DNA of 36,453 nt from Candidatus Falkowiibacteriota bacterium (GCA_013791585.1 VMTK01000053.1:1-36453), one strand, 5' to 3'. Shown: positions 1-9,268, counted from the first letter of the stretch. Notes: generated by a model from the sequence alone, not told the origin. Numbers and translations: made by a program.

Positions 1-1
1 A

Positions 2-132
2 AATTTTTAAGTAAAACTCACGGATTAAATTCTGTAAAATTTTTCTTGAAGTGGACCCAAGCATTAATGCTTTGCCGCAAAAAAATTATTTGCAAAGGAA
101 CAAGTTTTCCACCAAATTAAGTTACTTATACC
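2..132 (+). repeat. Left copy of 131-bp terminal inverted repeat
   Basis: Bases 2-132 are the exact reverse complement of 36323-36453; identity is lost at base 133, apart from a short ATAT match. The repeat contains the palindrome AAGCATTAATGCTT (59-72). It carries no convincing ORF. It lies upstream of the S41 protease gene. Because it touches the end of the window it may be the visible part of a longer repeat. Confidence 0.95.
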
Positions 133-406
133 TTATATTGCTAAATTATTAAATTGTTTTAATGTCAGCAATTTAACAATGTAACAATTTAACAATATTT
201 GCATGGATTTTTTAATCAGGGAGAATAATGGTTTTAAAAATTTAGTGTTAAAACGCGTAAGTCCTATAATTAATAATTCTATCATAGCTTATATTTATCT
301 TTTTTTCAACGGTTGTAATGGATATAACAATATGTTAATATATGAAAGTGGATAATACCCACCCCAACACCTTCTCCTCCAATACGGCGGGCAGGCAAGA
401 GGGGAT
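133..406. other. Non-coding leader between the left repeat and the first gene
   Basis: No credible gene. About 135-197 is a hairpin-forming stretch made of 8-nt units related to CAATTTAA/CAATGTAA and their complement, like other intergenic hairpins in this window. The rest is AT-rich. A purine-rich AGAGGGG just before the ATG at 407 looks like the ribosome binding site of the protease gene. I could not identify a convincing promoter. Confidence 0.6.
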
Positions 407-1738
407 ATGATTATGTTAAACAAATTCAATTCAAAATACATAATTCAAGAGAAAAAAACAACTATTTTAAAAAAATCTTTAATAGCTGTTTTAATTTTGG
501 TTTTGATGGCTGTCTGCTTCGGCTCCGGGATGTATATTACCCGCAAAAGCGAAACAGTTAAAAATTTGGCTGATCAAGAGCTTGTTTTGCTTGGCAAAGT
601 TCTGGGCAAATACAGCCAATCTCCCGAAGACAAATTAAGCCAAGATGTGGATTTTAATTTATTCTGGGAAGTTTGGGATATATTGGAAAAAGAATTCGTG
701 GACCGCGACAAATTAAGCGAAAAAGAAATGTTTTACGGAGCTGTGCGCGGCATGGTTTCTTCGCTTGGCGACCCGTATACTGTTTTCATGAACCCGATAA
801 TAGCGCGCGAATTCGCGGAAGATTTGGCGGGAACATTTGAAGGCATAGGGGCTGAAATAGGGATTAGGGATGAAATCTTAACAATCATAGCGCCTCTTTC
901 CGATATGCCGGCGGAAAAAGCCGGGCTGCGGGCAGGGGATAAAGTCTACGCGATTGACGGCGAGTCAACAATGAACATATCAATAGACGAGGCGGTCAAT
1001 AAAATACGCGGACCAAAGGGCACGGAAGTAGTACTGACTATTTCCAGAAACGGCATGGAAAAAGCAAAAGATGTGGCCATAACCAGAGGCGTAATTATCG
1101 TAAAAAGCGTAAAGACTGAAATTTTAAATAATAATATTAATGCTGACGGCAATACTATTAGTAATAATAATGATAATGTTTATATAATAAAGATAACTAA
1201 TTTTAATGACGACACGCTTAATCTGTTTAATGAAGCCGTAAGGGAAATAATTGCTAAAAATCCATCGGGAATAATTCTTGATTTGCGCAACAATCCGGGA
1301 GGATATTTGGAAACCGCCATTGAAGTATCCAGCGAATGGATTGAGGAAGCCGTAGTCGTGGCAGAACAATTCAGCGAAGAAAAAAAGCTTGAATATTTGT
1401 CCAGGGGCCGCGCCAGATTAAAAGATTATCCAACTATTGTTTTGGTCAATCAAGGCAGCGCTTCCGCCTCGGAAATCGTGGCAGGCGCTTTGCAGGATTA
1501 CGGCAAAGCTAAAATCGTAGGCATGCAGACTTTCGGCAAGGGCTCGGTGCAGGCATTGCAGAAATTAAAAGACGGCTCTTCCGTAAAAATAACAGTGGCT
1601 AAATGGCTTACGCCGAAAGGCAACTGCATTAACGAGGAAGGAATCACTCCTGACGAAGAAATTGATTTAACGATAGAGGATTATGAGGCCGGCAATGATC
1701 CGCAGATGGACAGGGCGGTGGAAATTTTAAAAAAATAA
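407..1738 (+). CDS. S41 family C-terminal processing (tail-specific) peptidase
   Basis: Membrane-anchored serine protease of the CtpA/Prc family, which degrades or trims proteins from their C-termini outside the cytoplasmic membrane. A basic N-terminus is followed by one membrane segment (about 24-45). A PDZ domain spans roughly 140-230 (EGIGAEIG, GLRAGDKVYAIDG). The S41 core follows, with NPGGYLETA, the nucleophile region GSASASEIVAGAL (about 350-362) and the catalytic-lysine motif TFGKGSVQ (about 375-382). The 443-aa length is normal for CtpA. An Asn-rich low-complexity insert (ILNNNINADGNTISNNND) separates the PDZ domain from the core. Start: ATG 407 follows an AGAGGGG site; ATG 413 is equally possible. 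It is the first gene after the left repeat and has no obvious operon partner. Confidence 0.93.
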   Translation: MIMLNKFNSKYIIQEKKTTILKKSLIAVLILVLMAVCFGSGMYITRKSETVKNLADQELVLLGKVLGKYSQSPEDKLSQDVDFNLFWEVWDILEKEFVDRDKLSEKEMFYGAVRGMVSSLGDPYTVFMNPIIAREFAEDLAGTFEGIGAEIGIRDEILTIIAPLSDMPAEKAGLRAGDKVYAIDGESTMNISIDEAVNKIRGPKGTEVVLTISRNGMEKAKDVAITRGVIIVKSVKTEILNNNINADGNTISNNNDNVYIIKITNFNDDTLNLFNEAVREIIAKNPSGIILDLRNNPGGYLETAIEVSSEWIEEAVVVAEQFSEEKKLEYLSRGRARLKDYPTIVLVNQGSASASEIVAGALQDYGKAKIVGMQTFGKGSVQALQKLKDGSSVKITVAKWLTPKGNCINEEGITPDEEIDLTIEDYEAGNDPQMDRAVEILKK

Positions 1739-1842
1739 TATTCAATATCCAATATACAATATTCATTCAATATTTAATATCTAAATAATCAATAAAACTA
1801 ACCCTTAGATTTTTGATTATTGAATTATTGGATGGATATTAA
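1739..1842. repeat. Intergenic imperfect hairpin of ~7-nt units
   Basis: The left half is a run of related heptamers (CAATATC, CAATATA, CAATATT and variants). The right half (GATTATTGAATTATTGGATGGATATT) is roughly their complement. It begins immediately after the protease stop. It has no strong U-tract, so a terminator role is uncertain. Confidence 0.5.
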
Positions 1843-1886
1843 AGGTGAATATTGATATTGAAAATCGTATGTTAAATAAAAAGATT

Positions 1887-2762
1887 ATGAATAAGAATAG
1901 AATTAATTTAACAGAGCAGAAAGAAATATGGGATAATTTATCTCATGTCTGGAAAAGATATACAACTCCTCCAGCCAGACATTGCCAAGGGTTGCTTAAA
2001 ATATGGGAGAAAGTTATTAAGGAGATTGCTAAAAAAGTGAAAAATCCCAAAGCATTAATCCTTGGGTCCACACCTGAACTGCGCGATTTGGTTTTAAGAT
2101 ATAACTTTGAATCCATTGCTTGTGATATAAACCCAAACATGCTTGAAGCAATGGATAAGTTAATGAAATATAAAGATCATCCTCAAAACAAAAAAGTCGC
2201 GGGTGATTGGCTAAAGATGAATTTTAAGAAGCATAGTTTAGATATTGTTTTGGGACACCAAGCGATAGAGCAGTTATTTAATACAAAAGAAGTAAAAATA
2301 CTTTTTAATCAACTAAGATTTTTTTTAAAGCCAGAGGGGTTGTTTTTAATTTGTGCAGCCACGCGAGAAAATAAAAAGCCCGGGATTTCCGGTAATGACA
2401 GGGCAGTATTATTTAACAAATATAAAAAGCAAGAAATTTGTGAATGCGAACTTCATCATTTTCTCAAATACAACAGCGATTGGAATACTTATAATAACTC
2501 TCCTTCTCTTATGGGGACTTTGCCTGTTTATAAAAAAATTAAACAACTTTCTAAACAAAATAAAGCAGTTAAAAAATTTTATTCATGGTGGGAAAAGGCG
2601 CTCGGAAATAACAATAAAAAAGTTCTTATTTTTTTAAGAAAAGATTTAGAAAAATTATTCAAACAATACTTTAAACTACTGCCAATAGAGCAATGTGACG
2701 ATTTTACATTTTGTAAATACATGCCTTCCTACTTAGGAAGGCCGAGAAAAGATTTTAGATAA
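1887..2762 (+). CDS. Class I SAM-dependent methyltransferase-like protein, paralogue 1 of 3
   Basis: First of three homologous proteins in this cluster. The Rossmann core shows ALILGSTPELRDL in the motif I position, the acidic strand-2 motif CDINPNMLEAM, a family signature LMKYKDHP followed by DWL, then DIVLGH and FFLKPEGLFLI. The canonical GxGxG is replaced by LGSTPELRD, which is also seen in both paralogues. The C-terminus FTFCKYM is matched by KFCEYF and RFFKYL in the others. The ATG at 1887 gives about 59 residues before motif I, as in paralogue 2; upstream in-frame starts at 1845 (GTG) and 1869 are possible. Acceptor substrate unknown. Followed after a short gap by the swivelling-domain gene on the same strand. 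Confidence 0.75.
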   Translation: MNKNRINLTEQKEIWDNLSHVWKRYTTPPARHCQGLLKIWEKVIKEIAKKVKNPKALILGSTPELRDLVLRYNFESIACDINPNMLEAMDKLMKYKDHPQNKKVAGDWLKMNFKKHSLDIVLGHQAIEQLFNTKEVKILFNQLRFFLKPEGLFLICAATRENKKPGISGNDRAVLFNKYKKQEICECELHHFLKYNSDWNTYNNSPSLMGTLPVYKKIKQLSKQNKAVKKFYSWWEKALGNNNKKVLIFLRKDLEKLFKQYFKLLPIEQCDDFTFCKYMPSYLGRPRKDFR

Positions 2763-2820
2763 AGATGATAAATATGCTTAAATAAAAATTATGCAAATTT
2801 TTTAAAAGACAAAAAGATAA

Positions 2821-4365
2821 ATGCAAAAGATTAAATATGTAATACAAAATTATAATACCCCGATCTACCCTATTATTTTGATTATAGAGATGATAATTAA
2901 TGATTTCCCCAAAACCTTTCGCCGCTATTGGGTTAAAAGATGCATTGCCAAGTGGGTAGGTGATTTTAACGAAATATATACTTTTGATGATTTAGAAAAT
3001 AAAAATTCTGCTTATTTTCAGCGTCGGATCGTAAATTCCGATTTATTAAAACAAACGAGGCATAATATTTTTAAACAGGGCGATAGCTTAATAAAGTTTA
3101 CTGAAAAGTTTCCGAGATTAAATTTAAAATCAATAAGTGATAAGCAATTAGTGGATTTGTATTTAGAATTTAATAATAAGTATAAACAGCTTTGCCTATG
3201 GGGCTGGGTGCCGAATGCGGTTGATGGTAGGAAAAATCTCTTCTCCAATAAATTAGAAAAAAAATTGAAAAATATATTAATCAAAAGGCGAAATGAACAA
3301 AAGATAGGGGAGTATTATACAATTTTAACCAGCAAATCTAAAATTAGCTTAAGAGAAGAAGTTAAAATAGAGTTGTTAAGGATATGTTTAAAAATAAAAA
3401 ATAACTGCTCTATTAAAGAATTATTCACCGAAAATTCTGTGAAAGATATAATTAAAATTTTGCCAAAATATCTTAAATTCCAAAATCTTATTAAAAGGTA
3501 TGCTCAAAAATATGGCTGGCTAACCTTTAATTACAATGGTCCGATTTATTCTTATAAAAATTGCGTTAGCGAAATAAAACTTTTTTTAAAAGAAAAGCAG
3601 GACATCAAGCTGGAATTAATAAATTTACAAAAGAAAGCTATAACTACCAGCAGACAAAAAGAAAATATAACCAAAGAATTAAATTTGCCTATTAATTTAA
3701 AAAGGGAATTCAATGCTTTGAGCGAACTTTTTTATTTAAAAAATTTTAGAAAGAATATTTTATATCAGGCACATTATCATGTACAATTTTTATTAAAAGA
3801 AATGGCGAGGCGTTTAAATTATCCTTTGAATTTAATGTATTATCTACTTCCATGCGAAGTAACATCTCTATTTTTGGGTCAGTTAAACAAAAAAGGGTTT
3901 AAAGATTCACTAAAAGATCGTTTGAACTTATCTGTACTTCGGATTTCTTTATCAGGAATTCAATTATTTACTGGCAAAAAGGCAAATTCAATACTTAAAA
4001 AATATAACATAAAAAGAAAAGATATCGTGAAAAAAAATAATAAAATTATTCAGTTAAAAGGTCAGATCGCTTCATCGGGATTTTATCAAGGGAAAGCAAA
4101 GATTATAAACAGCAAAAACGATATTAATAAATTTAAAAAAGGAGAAATTTTAGTTTCAGTTAAAACTGACCCAGCGCTTTTGCCGGCGATGCAGCGTTCA
4201 GGGGCAATTATTACAGAGATGGGGGGTATTACTTCGCATGCAGCTATCGTATCCAGAGAATTGCAAAAACCCTGTATTATAGGCGTGAAATCAGCAACCG
4301 CAATCCTAAAAGACGGAAACAAAATTTTAGTTGACGCCAATGAAGGTAAAATTACAATTTTATAA
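2821..4365 (+). CDS. PEP-utilising-enzyme mobile (swivelling phosphohistidine) domain protein lacking ATP-grasp
   Basis: 514 aa. The last ~100 residues are a clear PEP-utiliser mobile domain: GQIASSGFYQGKAKII, then DPALLPAMQRSGAIITEMGG and TSHAAIVSRELQKPCIIG, with His473 as the expected phosphorylated histidine. The preceding 400 residues are helical and Lys-rich; LNYPLNLMYYLLPCEV resembles the helical linker of PEP synthase and rifampicin phosphotransferase. The N-terminal ATP-grasp domain those enzymes use to make phosphohistidine is not evident, so this is either a split enzyme whose partner is elsewhere or a family with another donor or acceptor. It lies between a methyltransferase gene and a PLP-enzyme gene on the same strand. 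Base composition is more AT-rich than in the housekeeping genes. Confidence 0.78.
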   Translation: MQKIKYVIQNYNTPIYPIILIIEMIINDFPKTFRRYWVKRCIAKWVGDFNEIYTFDDLENKNSAYFQRRIVNSDLLKQTRHNIFKQGDSLIKFTEKFPRLNLKSISDKQLVDLYLEFNNKYKQLCLWGWVPNAVDGRKNLFSNKLEKKLKNILIKRRNEQKIGEYYTILTSKSKISLREEVKIELLRICLKIKNNCSIKELFTENSVKDIIKILPKYLKFQNLIKRYAQKYGWLTFNYNGPIYSYKNCVSEIKLFLKEKQDIKLELINLQKKAITTSRQKENITKELNLPINLKREFNALSELFYLKNFRKNILYQAHYHVQFLLKEMARRLNYPLNLMYYLLPCEVTSLFLGQLNKKGFKDSLKDRLNLSVLRISLSGIQLFTGKKANSILKKYNIKRKDIVKKNNKIIQLKGQIASSGFYQGKAKIINSKNDINKFKKGEILVSVKTDPALLPAMQRSGAIITEMGGITSHAAIVSRELQKPCIIGVKSATAILKDGNKILVDANEGKITIL

Positions 4366-4396
4366 CTTAAATATTTTTAATTTTAAAATTAAAATT

Positions 4397-5749
4397 ATGA
4401 ACAGAGAAAAAATTACAACCGAACATTCCGCGGAAAGTTGGAACGAAGAAGTTGAAAAATATAAAAAAGGAGAAAAAATTGATATTTATGCCAGGAATAG
4501 ATATCCGGAGTTAGAAAAGAAAGAAAAAGAGTTTGCTAAAATGATTAAAGTGCCAGATACCGCCTTATTTAACGCTGGAATGGCAGCAATTTACACAGCG
4601 ATTGAAGCGGAAAATTTAAAACCGGGCGATGTTGTATTATGCGGTAAAGATGTTTATAGCCAAACTAAAGAGATGTATAACAGTTTAGAAAAAAGGGGCA
4701 TCAAAATTGAACTGATTAATTCCGGCGATATGGATGAAATTGAAGAAAACATAAAATCTAAAAAACCAAGATTAATAATTTTAGAAGACATTGCCAATGC
4801 ACATGATATGCAAGTTTGCGATATTAAAAAGTTAGCAGGATTAACAGAACAAGCCAATGGAATATATCAATCAGAACTTTCGCCGGATAATTTACTGGAA
4901 CAATATTTTTCAAAAAGAGAGCAATATAAAGATGCATCGCCGGAATTTAAAGAAAATGCTACAACCAAGATTCAGGAATTTAAACAAGGCAATAATCCCT
5001 TTGTTTTTCGGGATATAATTAAGGAAGTTGAAGATACCGCCGATTTATCAACAAAAGATGCTATTAGAGAGGTTTCAAGGATGGTTAAATTTGTTTTAAG
5101 AAACAGTCGGGAAAAGCTGTCTTTGATTATTGACAACACTCTGGCCTCGCCTATTTTGTATAATCCTATTAAGGATTTAGAAGGCAGTGATGTTGAGGCG
5201 GTTGTAGTGGAAAGCGGTACCAAGCATTATCAGGAAGGGCAGGATAAAATTACTTTAGGCATTGCTTATTCAAACCGCCAGGGAAAAATAGACGCGATAA
5301 AGAAAAAAAGAACAGAGCTGGGAACATACTTGCAGCCGGTTGCTGAAAAAGAAATTCCGCAGGATATTACAGAAACTATGCCGGATATTTTGAAACAGCA
5401 CGCTGATAATGCCTTGAGGCTGGCAGAAATGCTGAGCAAATCAAAAAACATTATTGCAGTCAGCCACCCGAACTTGCCGGCGCATAAGCAAAATGAATTA
5501 GTTAAAGAGATTGCGCCTGAGGGGTTGGTCAGCTTGTTTTACATTAAAGTGCCGGATGCGGAGGAATTTGTAAAAAAAGTTAAAGAGCTGGGTGGAGATA
5601 AAATCGGCGTTGGCGGCAGTTTCGGCCATAAAAAGACTTGGCTTTATAATATTGGCGATCAGATTAGAATCGCGGCCGGAAGCGAAAAAGGGGTGGAATT
5701 TGAAGAAACGCTGGATATTTTCAGAAAAGCCATGGAAAAGACCGATTAA
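4397..5749 (+). CDS. Cys/Met metabolism-type PLP-dependent enzyme (cystathionine gamma-lyase/synthase fold)
   Basis: 450 aa, fold-type I PLP enzyme. NAGMAAIYTAIEA fits the cofactor phosphate-binding region. LIIDNTLASPILYNP contains the Asp that pairs with the pyridine nitrogen. VVESGTKHYQEGQDKITLG matches the family's SxTKYxxGH motif, with Lys276 as the Schiff-base lysine. Usual members are about 380-400 aa; the excess is an insert at roughly 155-235 (KREQYKDASPEFKENATTKI region). The usual GH after the lysine motif is GQ here, and the exact reaction (lyase, synthase, sulfhydrylase) cannot be read from sequence. The ATG at 4397 is chosen because it starts just after the previous stop. Its stop is separated by one base from the next methyltransferase start, suggesting co-translation. 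Confidence 0.82.
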   Translation: MNREKITTEHSAESWNEEVEKYKKGEKIDIYARNRYPELEKKEKEFAKMIKVPDTALFNAGMAAIYTAIEAENLKPGDVVLCGKDVYSQTKEMYNSLEKRGIKIELINSGDMDEIEENIKSKKPRLIILEDIANAHDMQVCDIKKLAGLTEQANGIYQSELSPDNLLEQYFSKREQYKDASPEFKENATTKIQEFKQGNNPFVFRDIIKEVEDTADLSTKDAIREVSRMVKFVLRNSREKLSLIIDNTLASPILYNPIKDLEGSDVEAVVVESGTKHYQEGQDKITLGIAYSNRQGKIDAIKKKRTELGTYLQPVAEKEIPQDITETMPDILKQHADNALRLAEMLSKSKNIIAVSHPNLPAHKQNELVKEIAPEGLVSLFYIKVPDAEEFVKKVKELGGDKIGVGGSFGHKKTWLYNIGDQIRIAAGSEKGVEFEETLDIFRKAMEKTD

Positions 5750-5750
5750 T

Positions 5751-6602
5751 ATGTCAATATTTACCGAAGAAAAAATTAAAGAATGGGGACAACTTTCCCT
5801 TGCTAGGTCAGAATCAAGAGATGAGTATTATGGCGGGCCCAAATCCGGCAAAGGAATATTTAAGTTGTACAAGTATTTTTTTAAAAAAGCAATTTATAAT
5901 AAGCAAGAGCCAAAAATTTTAGTTTTAGGGGCTACGCCGGAACTTCGCGATCTGGTTTTAGGCCGGAATATTCCGCTGATGTCAGTTGACCAGAACGCGC
6001 GCGTGGCGGATAAAATGACAGGATTAATGAAATATAAAAACCATCCGAAAGAAACAATAGTTATCGGCAACTGGCTTGACTTGCCATTACCCGATAATTC
6101 CATTGATTTTGTTATGGGTGATGGTATTTCTAATAATATTGCTTTTTTAGAGCACGAAGAGTTATTTTTAGAACTACAAAGGATTTTAAAATCAGATGGC
6201 TATATTTTATTAAGAGATATTATGTTGGATAAAAACCATCCTCGCAGAATTATTAAAGAAATTATCAGTAGTTATAAAAATGAAGGTTGGCATAAATTTG
6301 ATTTATTTTTTGAATTATATCTTTACAGCGCCGATGGCGTATATACCCCGGAAGATAATGTGGTCAGCATGGATAAATTGGCCCAAAAACTGGAAAAAGA
6401 CGTTTATGGAAAAAATATACTAACCGGCCCGGAAGAGCAGTGGCTGAAAAAATTTGTCAAAGGTTTAGTAAAGACAACCGTAGTGCCTGAAAAAAGATGG
6501 CTGGAAAATTTTGAAAAGTATTTTAACGTAATTGATATTGCCGCGGCATCAGACTATAAATTTTGCGAGTATTTTAAGTTTTATTTTGGTAAAAAATTAT
6601 AA
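5751..6602 (+). CDS. Class I SAM-dependent methyltransferase-like protein, paralogue 2 of 3
   Basis: 283 aa. It shares with its neighbours the motifs ILVLGATPELRDLVL, VDQNARVADKM, LMKYKNHP with GNWL about eight residues on, DFVMGDG, ILKSDGYILLRD and a C-terminal YKFCEYF. The ATG at 5751 lies one base after the PLP-enzyme stop, and the N-terminal length then agrees with paralogue 1; longer in-frame starts inside the PLP gene are unlikely. It has retained a clear strand-2 acidic residue and the post-motif GDG, so SAM binding is plausible. Substrate unknown. Confidence 0.78.
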   Translation: MSIFTEEKIKEWGQLSLARSESRDEYYGGPKSGKGIFKLYKYFFKKAIYNKQEPKILVLGATPELRDLVLGRNIPLMSVDQNARVADKMTGLMKYKNHPKETIVIGNWLDLPLPDNSIDFVMGDGISNNIAFLEHEELFLELQRILKSDGYILLRDIMLDKNHPRRIIKEIISSYKNEGWHKFDLFFELYLYSADGVYTPEDNVVSMDKLAQKLEKDVYGKNILTGPEEQWLKKFVKGLVKTTVVPEKRWLENFEKYFNVIDIAAASDYKFCEYFKFYFGKKL

Positions 6603-6688
6603 CACAACTCACAAAACAAAAAAAGGTGGTAAGAACCAATATAATTTTTTAAGTAAGCAGCCATTTTTTAAGGCTCTTAAATAATAAT

Positions 6689-7531
6689 ATGCAACACAAA
6701 ACTCAAGGATGGGAAATTGCTGAAAAGAGAGGAAAAAGAAAAAATCGCATTCCTCCTTTTGCGCCGTCAAAAAATGAGATTACTTTTTATCAGAAATATA
6801 ATAATAAAGTTGCAAAAGATAAAAATTTGCCTCAAAGAGCATTAATTCTTGGCGCTACTCCAGAATTGCGCGACTGTGCCATAAAATCTGAATTAGAAAG
6901 TTATGCAGTTGATATTAGCCAAGAAATGATGGATAAATTTTCTTTATTAATGAAATACCATAATCATCCTTTAGATAAACGAATAATTCAAGATTGGCTA
7001 AAAATTAAATTTCCTAAAGACTATTTTGGTATTGCGATGGGCGACGGCTCATTAATTAATTTTGCAACTCGCAAGGAAAATAATACTTGTATTAAAGTTT
7101 GCGCTAAGACAATAAAAAGAGGCGGGTATTTAATTTTAAGACAAGTCGTATATCCCCAAAATCTGCAATCCTATAAAAGCGCAGAGCGGTTAATTAATGA
7201 TTATCGCAATAAAAAAATATCATGGGAAGATTTTTTCATGGAATTAAGAATAGTATTTTATAAAGACAAACTTTACAATAAAAAAACTTTTCAATTTAAC
7301 GCGGGCAAAAGTTTTAAAATGATTGATAAATTATTTGAGAATAAAATTTTAACCAAAAAAGAATATGAGAAAATTAATACTTTTCGGAATAATATAACCA
7401 ACATTTTTTATCCCGAGAACAATTTTATCAAGATGATTGAAAGCAAGGGTTTTAAATTAACCGCCAAGTTTCATGATAAACCCCATAGGTTTTTTAAATA
7501 TTTATACATGATGGCGTTTAGGAAAACTTAA
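6689..7531 (+). CDS. Class I SAM-dependent methyltransferase-like protein, paralogue 3 of 3
   Basis: 280 aa. Motifs parallel the two upstream paralogues: ALILGATPELRDC, YAVDISQEMMDKF, LMKYHNHP followed by QDWL, GIAMGDGS, GGYLILRQVV and a C-terminal HRFFKYL. It diverges most in the second half, which is rich in Lys and Asn. It starts about 90 bp after paralogue 2, in an AT-rich gap with no obvious terminator, and ends just upstream of pyrG, so it may be in the same transcript as either. The three copies differ enough to suggest old duplications and distinct substrates. Confidence 0.76.
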   Translation: MQHKTQGWEIAEKRGKRKNRIPPFAPSKNEITFYQKYNNKVAKDKNLPQRALILGATPELRDCAIKSELESYAVDISQEMMDKFSLLMKYHNHPLDKRIIQDWLKIKFPKDYFGIAMGDGSLINFATRKENNTCIKVCAKTIKRGGYLILRQVVYPQNLQSYKSAERLINDYRNKKISWEDFFMELRIVFYKDKLYNKKTFQFNAGKSFKMIDKLFENKILTKKEYEKINTFRNNITNIFYPENNFIKMIESKGFKLTAKFHDKPHRFFKYLYMMAFRKT

Positions 7532-7567
7532 TACATTAAAAATTAAATTAAGCATTAGCAATAAATT

Positions 7568-9223
7568 ATGGCGAAAAAGAAAACAACTAAATATATTTTC
7601 GTGGTCGGGGGCGTTATGTCCGGCGTAGGCAAAGGGATTACCACCGCTTCCATCGGCACAATACTTCAGGCAAAGGGATATATCGTAAGCGCCATAAAAA
7701 TTGACCCGTACATTAATGTTGACGCCGGCACAATGAATCCTATTGAGCACGGCGAAGTTTTTGTCACGGAAGACGGGGATGAAACCGATCAGGACATCGG
7801 CAATTATGAAAGATTTTTAAACCAAAATATCTACAAGGAGAATTACATGACAACCGGCCGCGTGTACCTAAGCGTAATTCAGCGGGAGCGAAATCTGGAA
7901 TACGGCGGAAAATGCGTGGAAGTGGTGCCGCACATACCAATGGAAATAAGGGACAGGATAAAAAAAGCCGTTAAAAAAACCAAAGCGGAAATTATGATAA
8001 TTGAAATAGGCGGAACAGTGGGGGAATACCAAAATTTGCTTTTTTTGGAGGCCGCCCGCATGATGCATTTATATAATCCAAAAGATGTGCTGTTCGTAAT
8101 GGTTTCTTATCTGCCTATTCCGGAAAAAGTGGGAGAAATGAAAACCAAGCCGACGCAATACGCAATCAGGACGCTGAACAGCGCGGGCATTCAGCCGGAC
8201 TTCGTGGTTGCGCGCGCGCGAGTCGGCATAGACGAGCCGAGAAGAAAAAAAATAGCCATCAATTGCAATATTGCCAAGGAAGATGTAATCTCGGCTCCGG
8301 ACATTGAATCAATTTATGACGTGCCTGTTAATTTTGAAAAAGATAAATTAGGCGATAGAATTCTAAAAAAATTCGGCTTAAAAAAAAGGCAGAAAGATCT
8401 GGTGGAATGGCGCAAAATGATTAAAAAAGCCAAGGGAGCCAAAAAAGAAATTGATATTGGCATAGTAGGAAAATATTTCGCCACCGGGGATTTTTGCCTG
8501 TCTGATTCGTACATTTCGGTTATTGAGGCCATTAAGCACGCTTGCATAGCCAATAATTGCAAATCCAACCTGCATTGGATAAACACGGAAGATATTGAAA
8601 AAAAAGGGACTAAAGCGCTTAATAAGCTTGACGGCATAATTGTGCCGCAGGGCTGGGGTTCGCGCGGCTCAGAAGGCAAAATAAAAACTATCAAGTATTG
8701 CCGAGAAAATAACAAACCGTATTTTGGACTGTGCTATGGAATGCAAATGGCGGTTATTGAATTCGCCCGCAATGTATGCGGCTTTAAGGATGCTAATTCA
8801 GAAGAGGTCGCGCCAAAGACTGCTCATCCTGTTATCCATATAATGCCGGGCCAAAAAGAGATGATCGCCAAAAAACAATACGGCGGCACTATTCGCTTGG
8901 GCGGCTGGCCGTGCAAGATTATTGATAAAACGCATATGGCCAAGGCGTATGGCCGCGGCGCAGGCATAGGCGATAAAAAAATAGTTTCTGAAAGGCACAG
9001 GCACAGATATGAATTTAACAATAAATACAGGGAAATAATGGAAAAAAACGGTTTGACTATTGCCGGCGCATCCCCTGACGGCAAGATAGTTGAAGCGATT
9101 GAAATAACCAAACATCCGTTCTTCATCGGCACCCAGTTTCATCCGGAATATATTTCGCGGCCGCTTAATCCGCATCCGCTGTTTATTGAATTCATAAGGG
9201 TTTGCCTTAAATTGAAAAAATAA
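7568..9223 (+). CDS. pyrG: CTP synthase (glutamine hydrolysing)
   Basis: Makes CTP from UTP, ATP and glutamine in the last step of pyrimidine nucleotide synthesis. 551 aa, the usual length. The N-terminal synthetase domain opens with IFVVGGVMSGVGKGITTASI, a variant of the common GGVVSSLGKGI P-loop, and continues with KIDPYINVDAGTMNPIEHGE and GNYERFL. The C-terminal class I glutamine amidotransferase domain has GLCYGMQMAVIEF with nucleophile Cys389 and a terminal GTQFHPEY providing His and Glu. Several synthetase motifs diverge from model bacteria (SVIQRERNLEYGGKCVEVVP). Codon use is richer in GC than the methyltransferase cluster before it. It ends at a bidirectional terminator shared with the convergent tRNA-Glu gene. 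Confidence 0.97.
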   Translation: MAKKKTTKYIFVVGGVMSGVGKGITTASIGTILQAKGYIVSAIKIDPYINVDAGTMNPIEHGEVFVTEDGDETDQDIGNYERFLNQNIYKENYMTTGRVYLSVIQRERNLEYGGKCVEVVPHIPMEIRDRIKKAVKKTKAEIMIIEIGGTVGEYQNLLFLEAARMMHLYNPKDVLFVMVSYLPIPEKVGEMKTKPTQYAIRTLNSAGIQPDFVVARARVGIDEPRRKKIAINCNIAKEDVISAPDIESIYDVPVNFEKDKLGDRILKKFGLKKRQKDLVEWRKMIKKAKGAKKEIDIGIVGKYFATGDFCLSDSYISVIEAIKHACIANNCKSNLHWINTEDIEKKGTKALNKLDGIIVPQGWGSRGSEGKIKTIKYCRENNKPYFGLCYGMQMAVIEFARNVCGFKDANSEEVAPKTAHPVIHIMPGQKEMIAKKQYGGTIRLGGWPCKIIDKTHMAKAYGRGAGIGDKKIVSERHRHRYEFNNKYREIMEKNGLTIAGASPDGKIVEAIEITKHPFFIGTQFHPEYISRPLNPHPLFIEFIRVCLKLKK

Positions 9224-9234
9224 AAAAAATATCA

Positions 9235-9268
9235 AAAAACACCGTCTAAAATTTAAGACGGTGTTTTT
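9235..9268. terminator. Bidirectional rho-independent terminator between pyrG and tRNA-Glu
   Basis: Perfect 13-bp inverted repeat (AAAAACACCGTCT and its complement) around an 8-nt AT loop. There is a U-run on either strand, so it can end both the pyrG transcript and the leftward fmt/tRNA-Glu transcript. Confidence 0.88.

Noticed and set aside
2-132. Transposase fragment in the terminal repeat
   Set aside because: Readable frames are short and give no recognisable motif.
2353-2637. 94-aa plus-strand ORF inside methyltransferase paralogue 1
   Set aside because: Out of frame with a protein whose motifs match two paralogues; no start signal.
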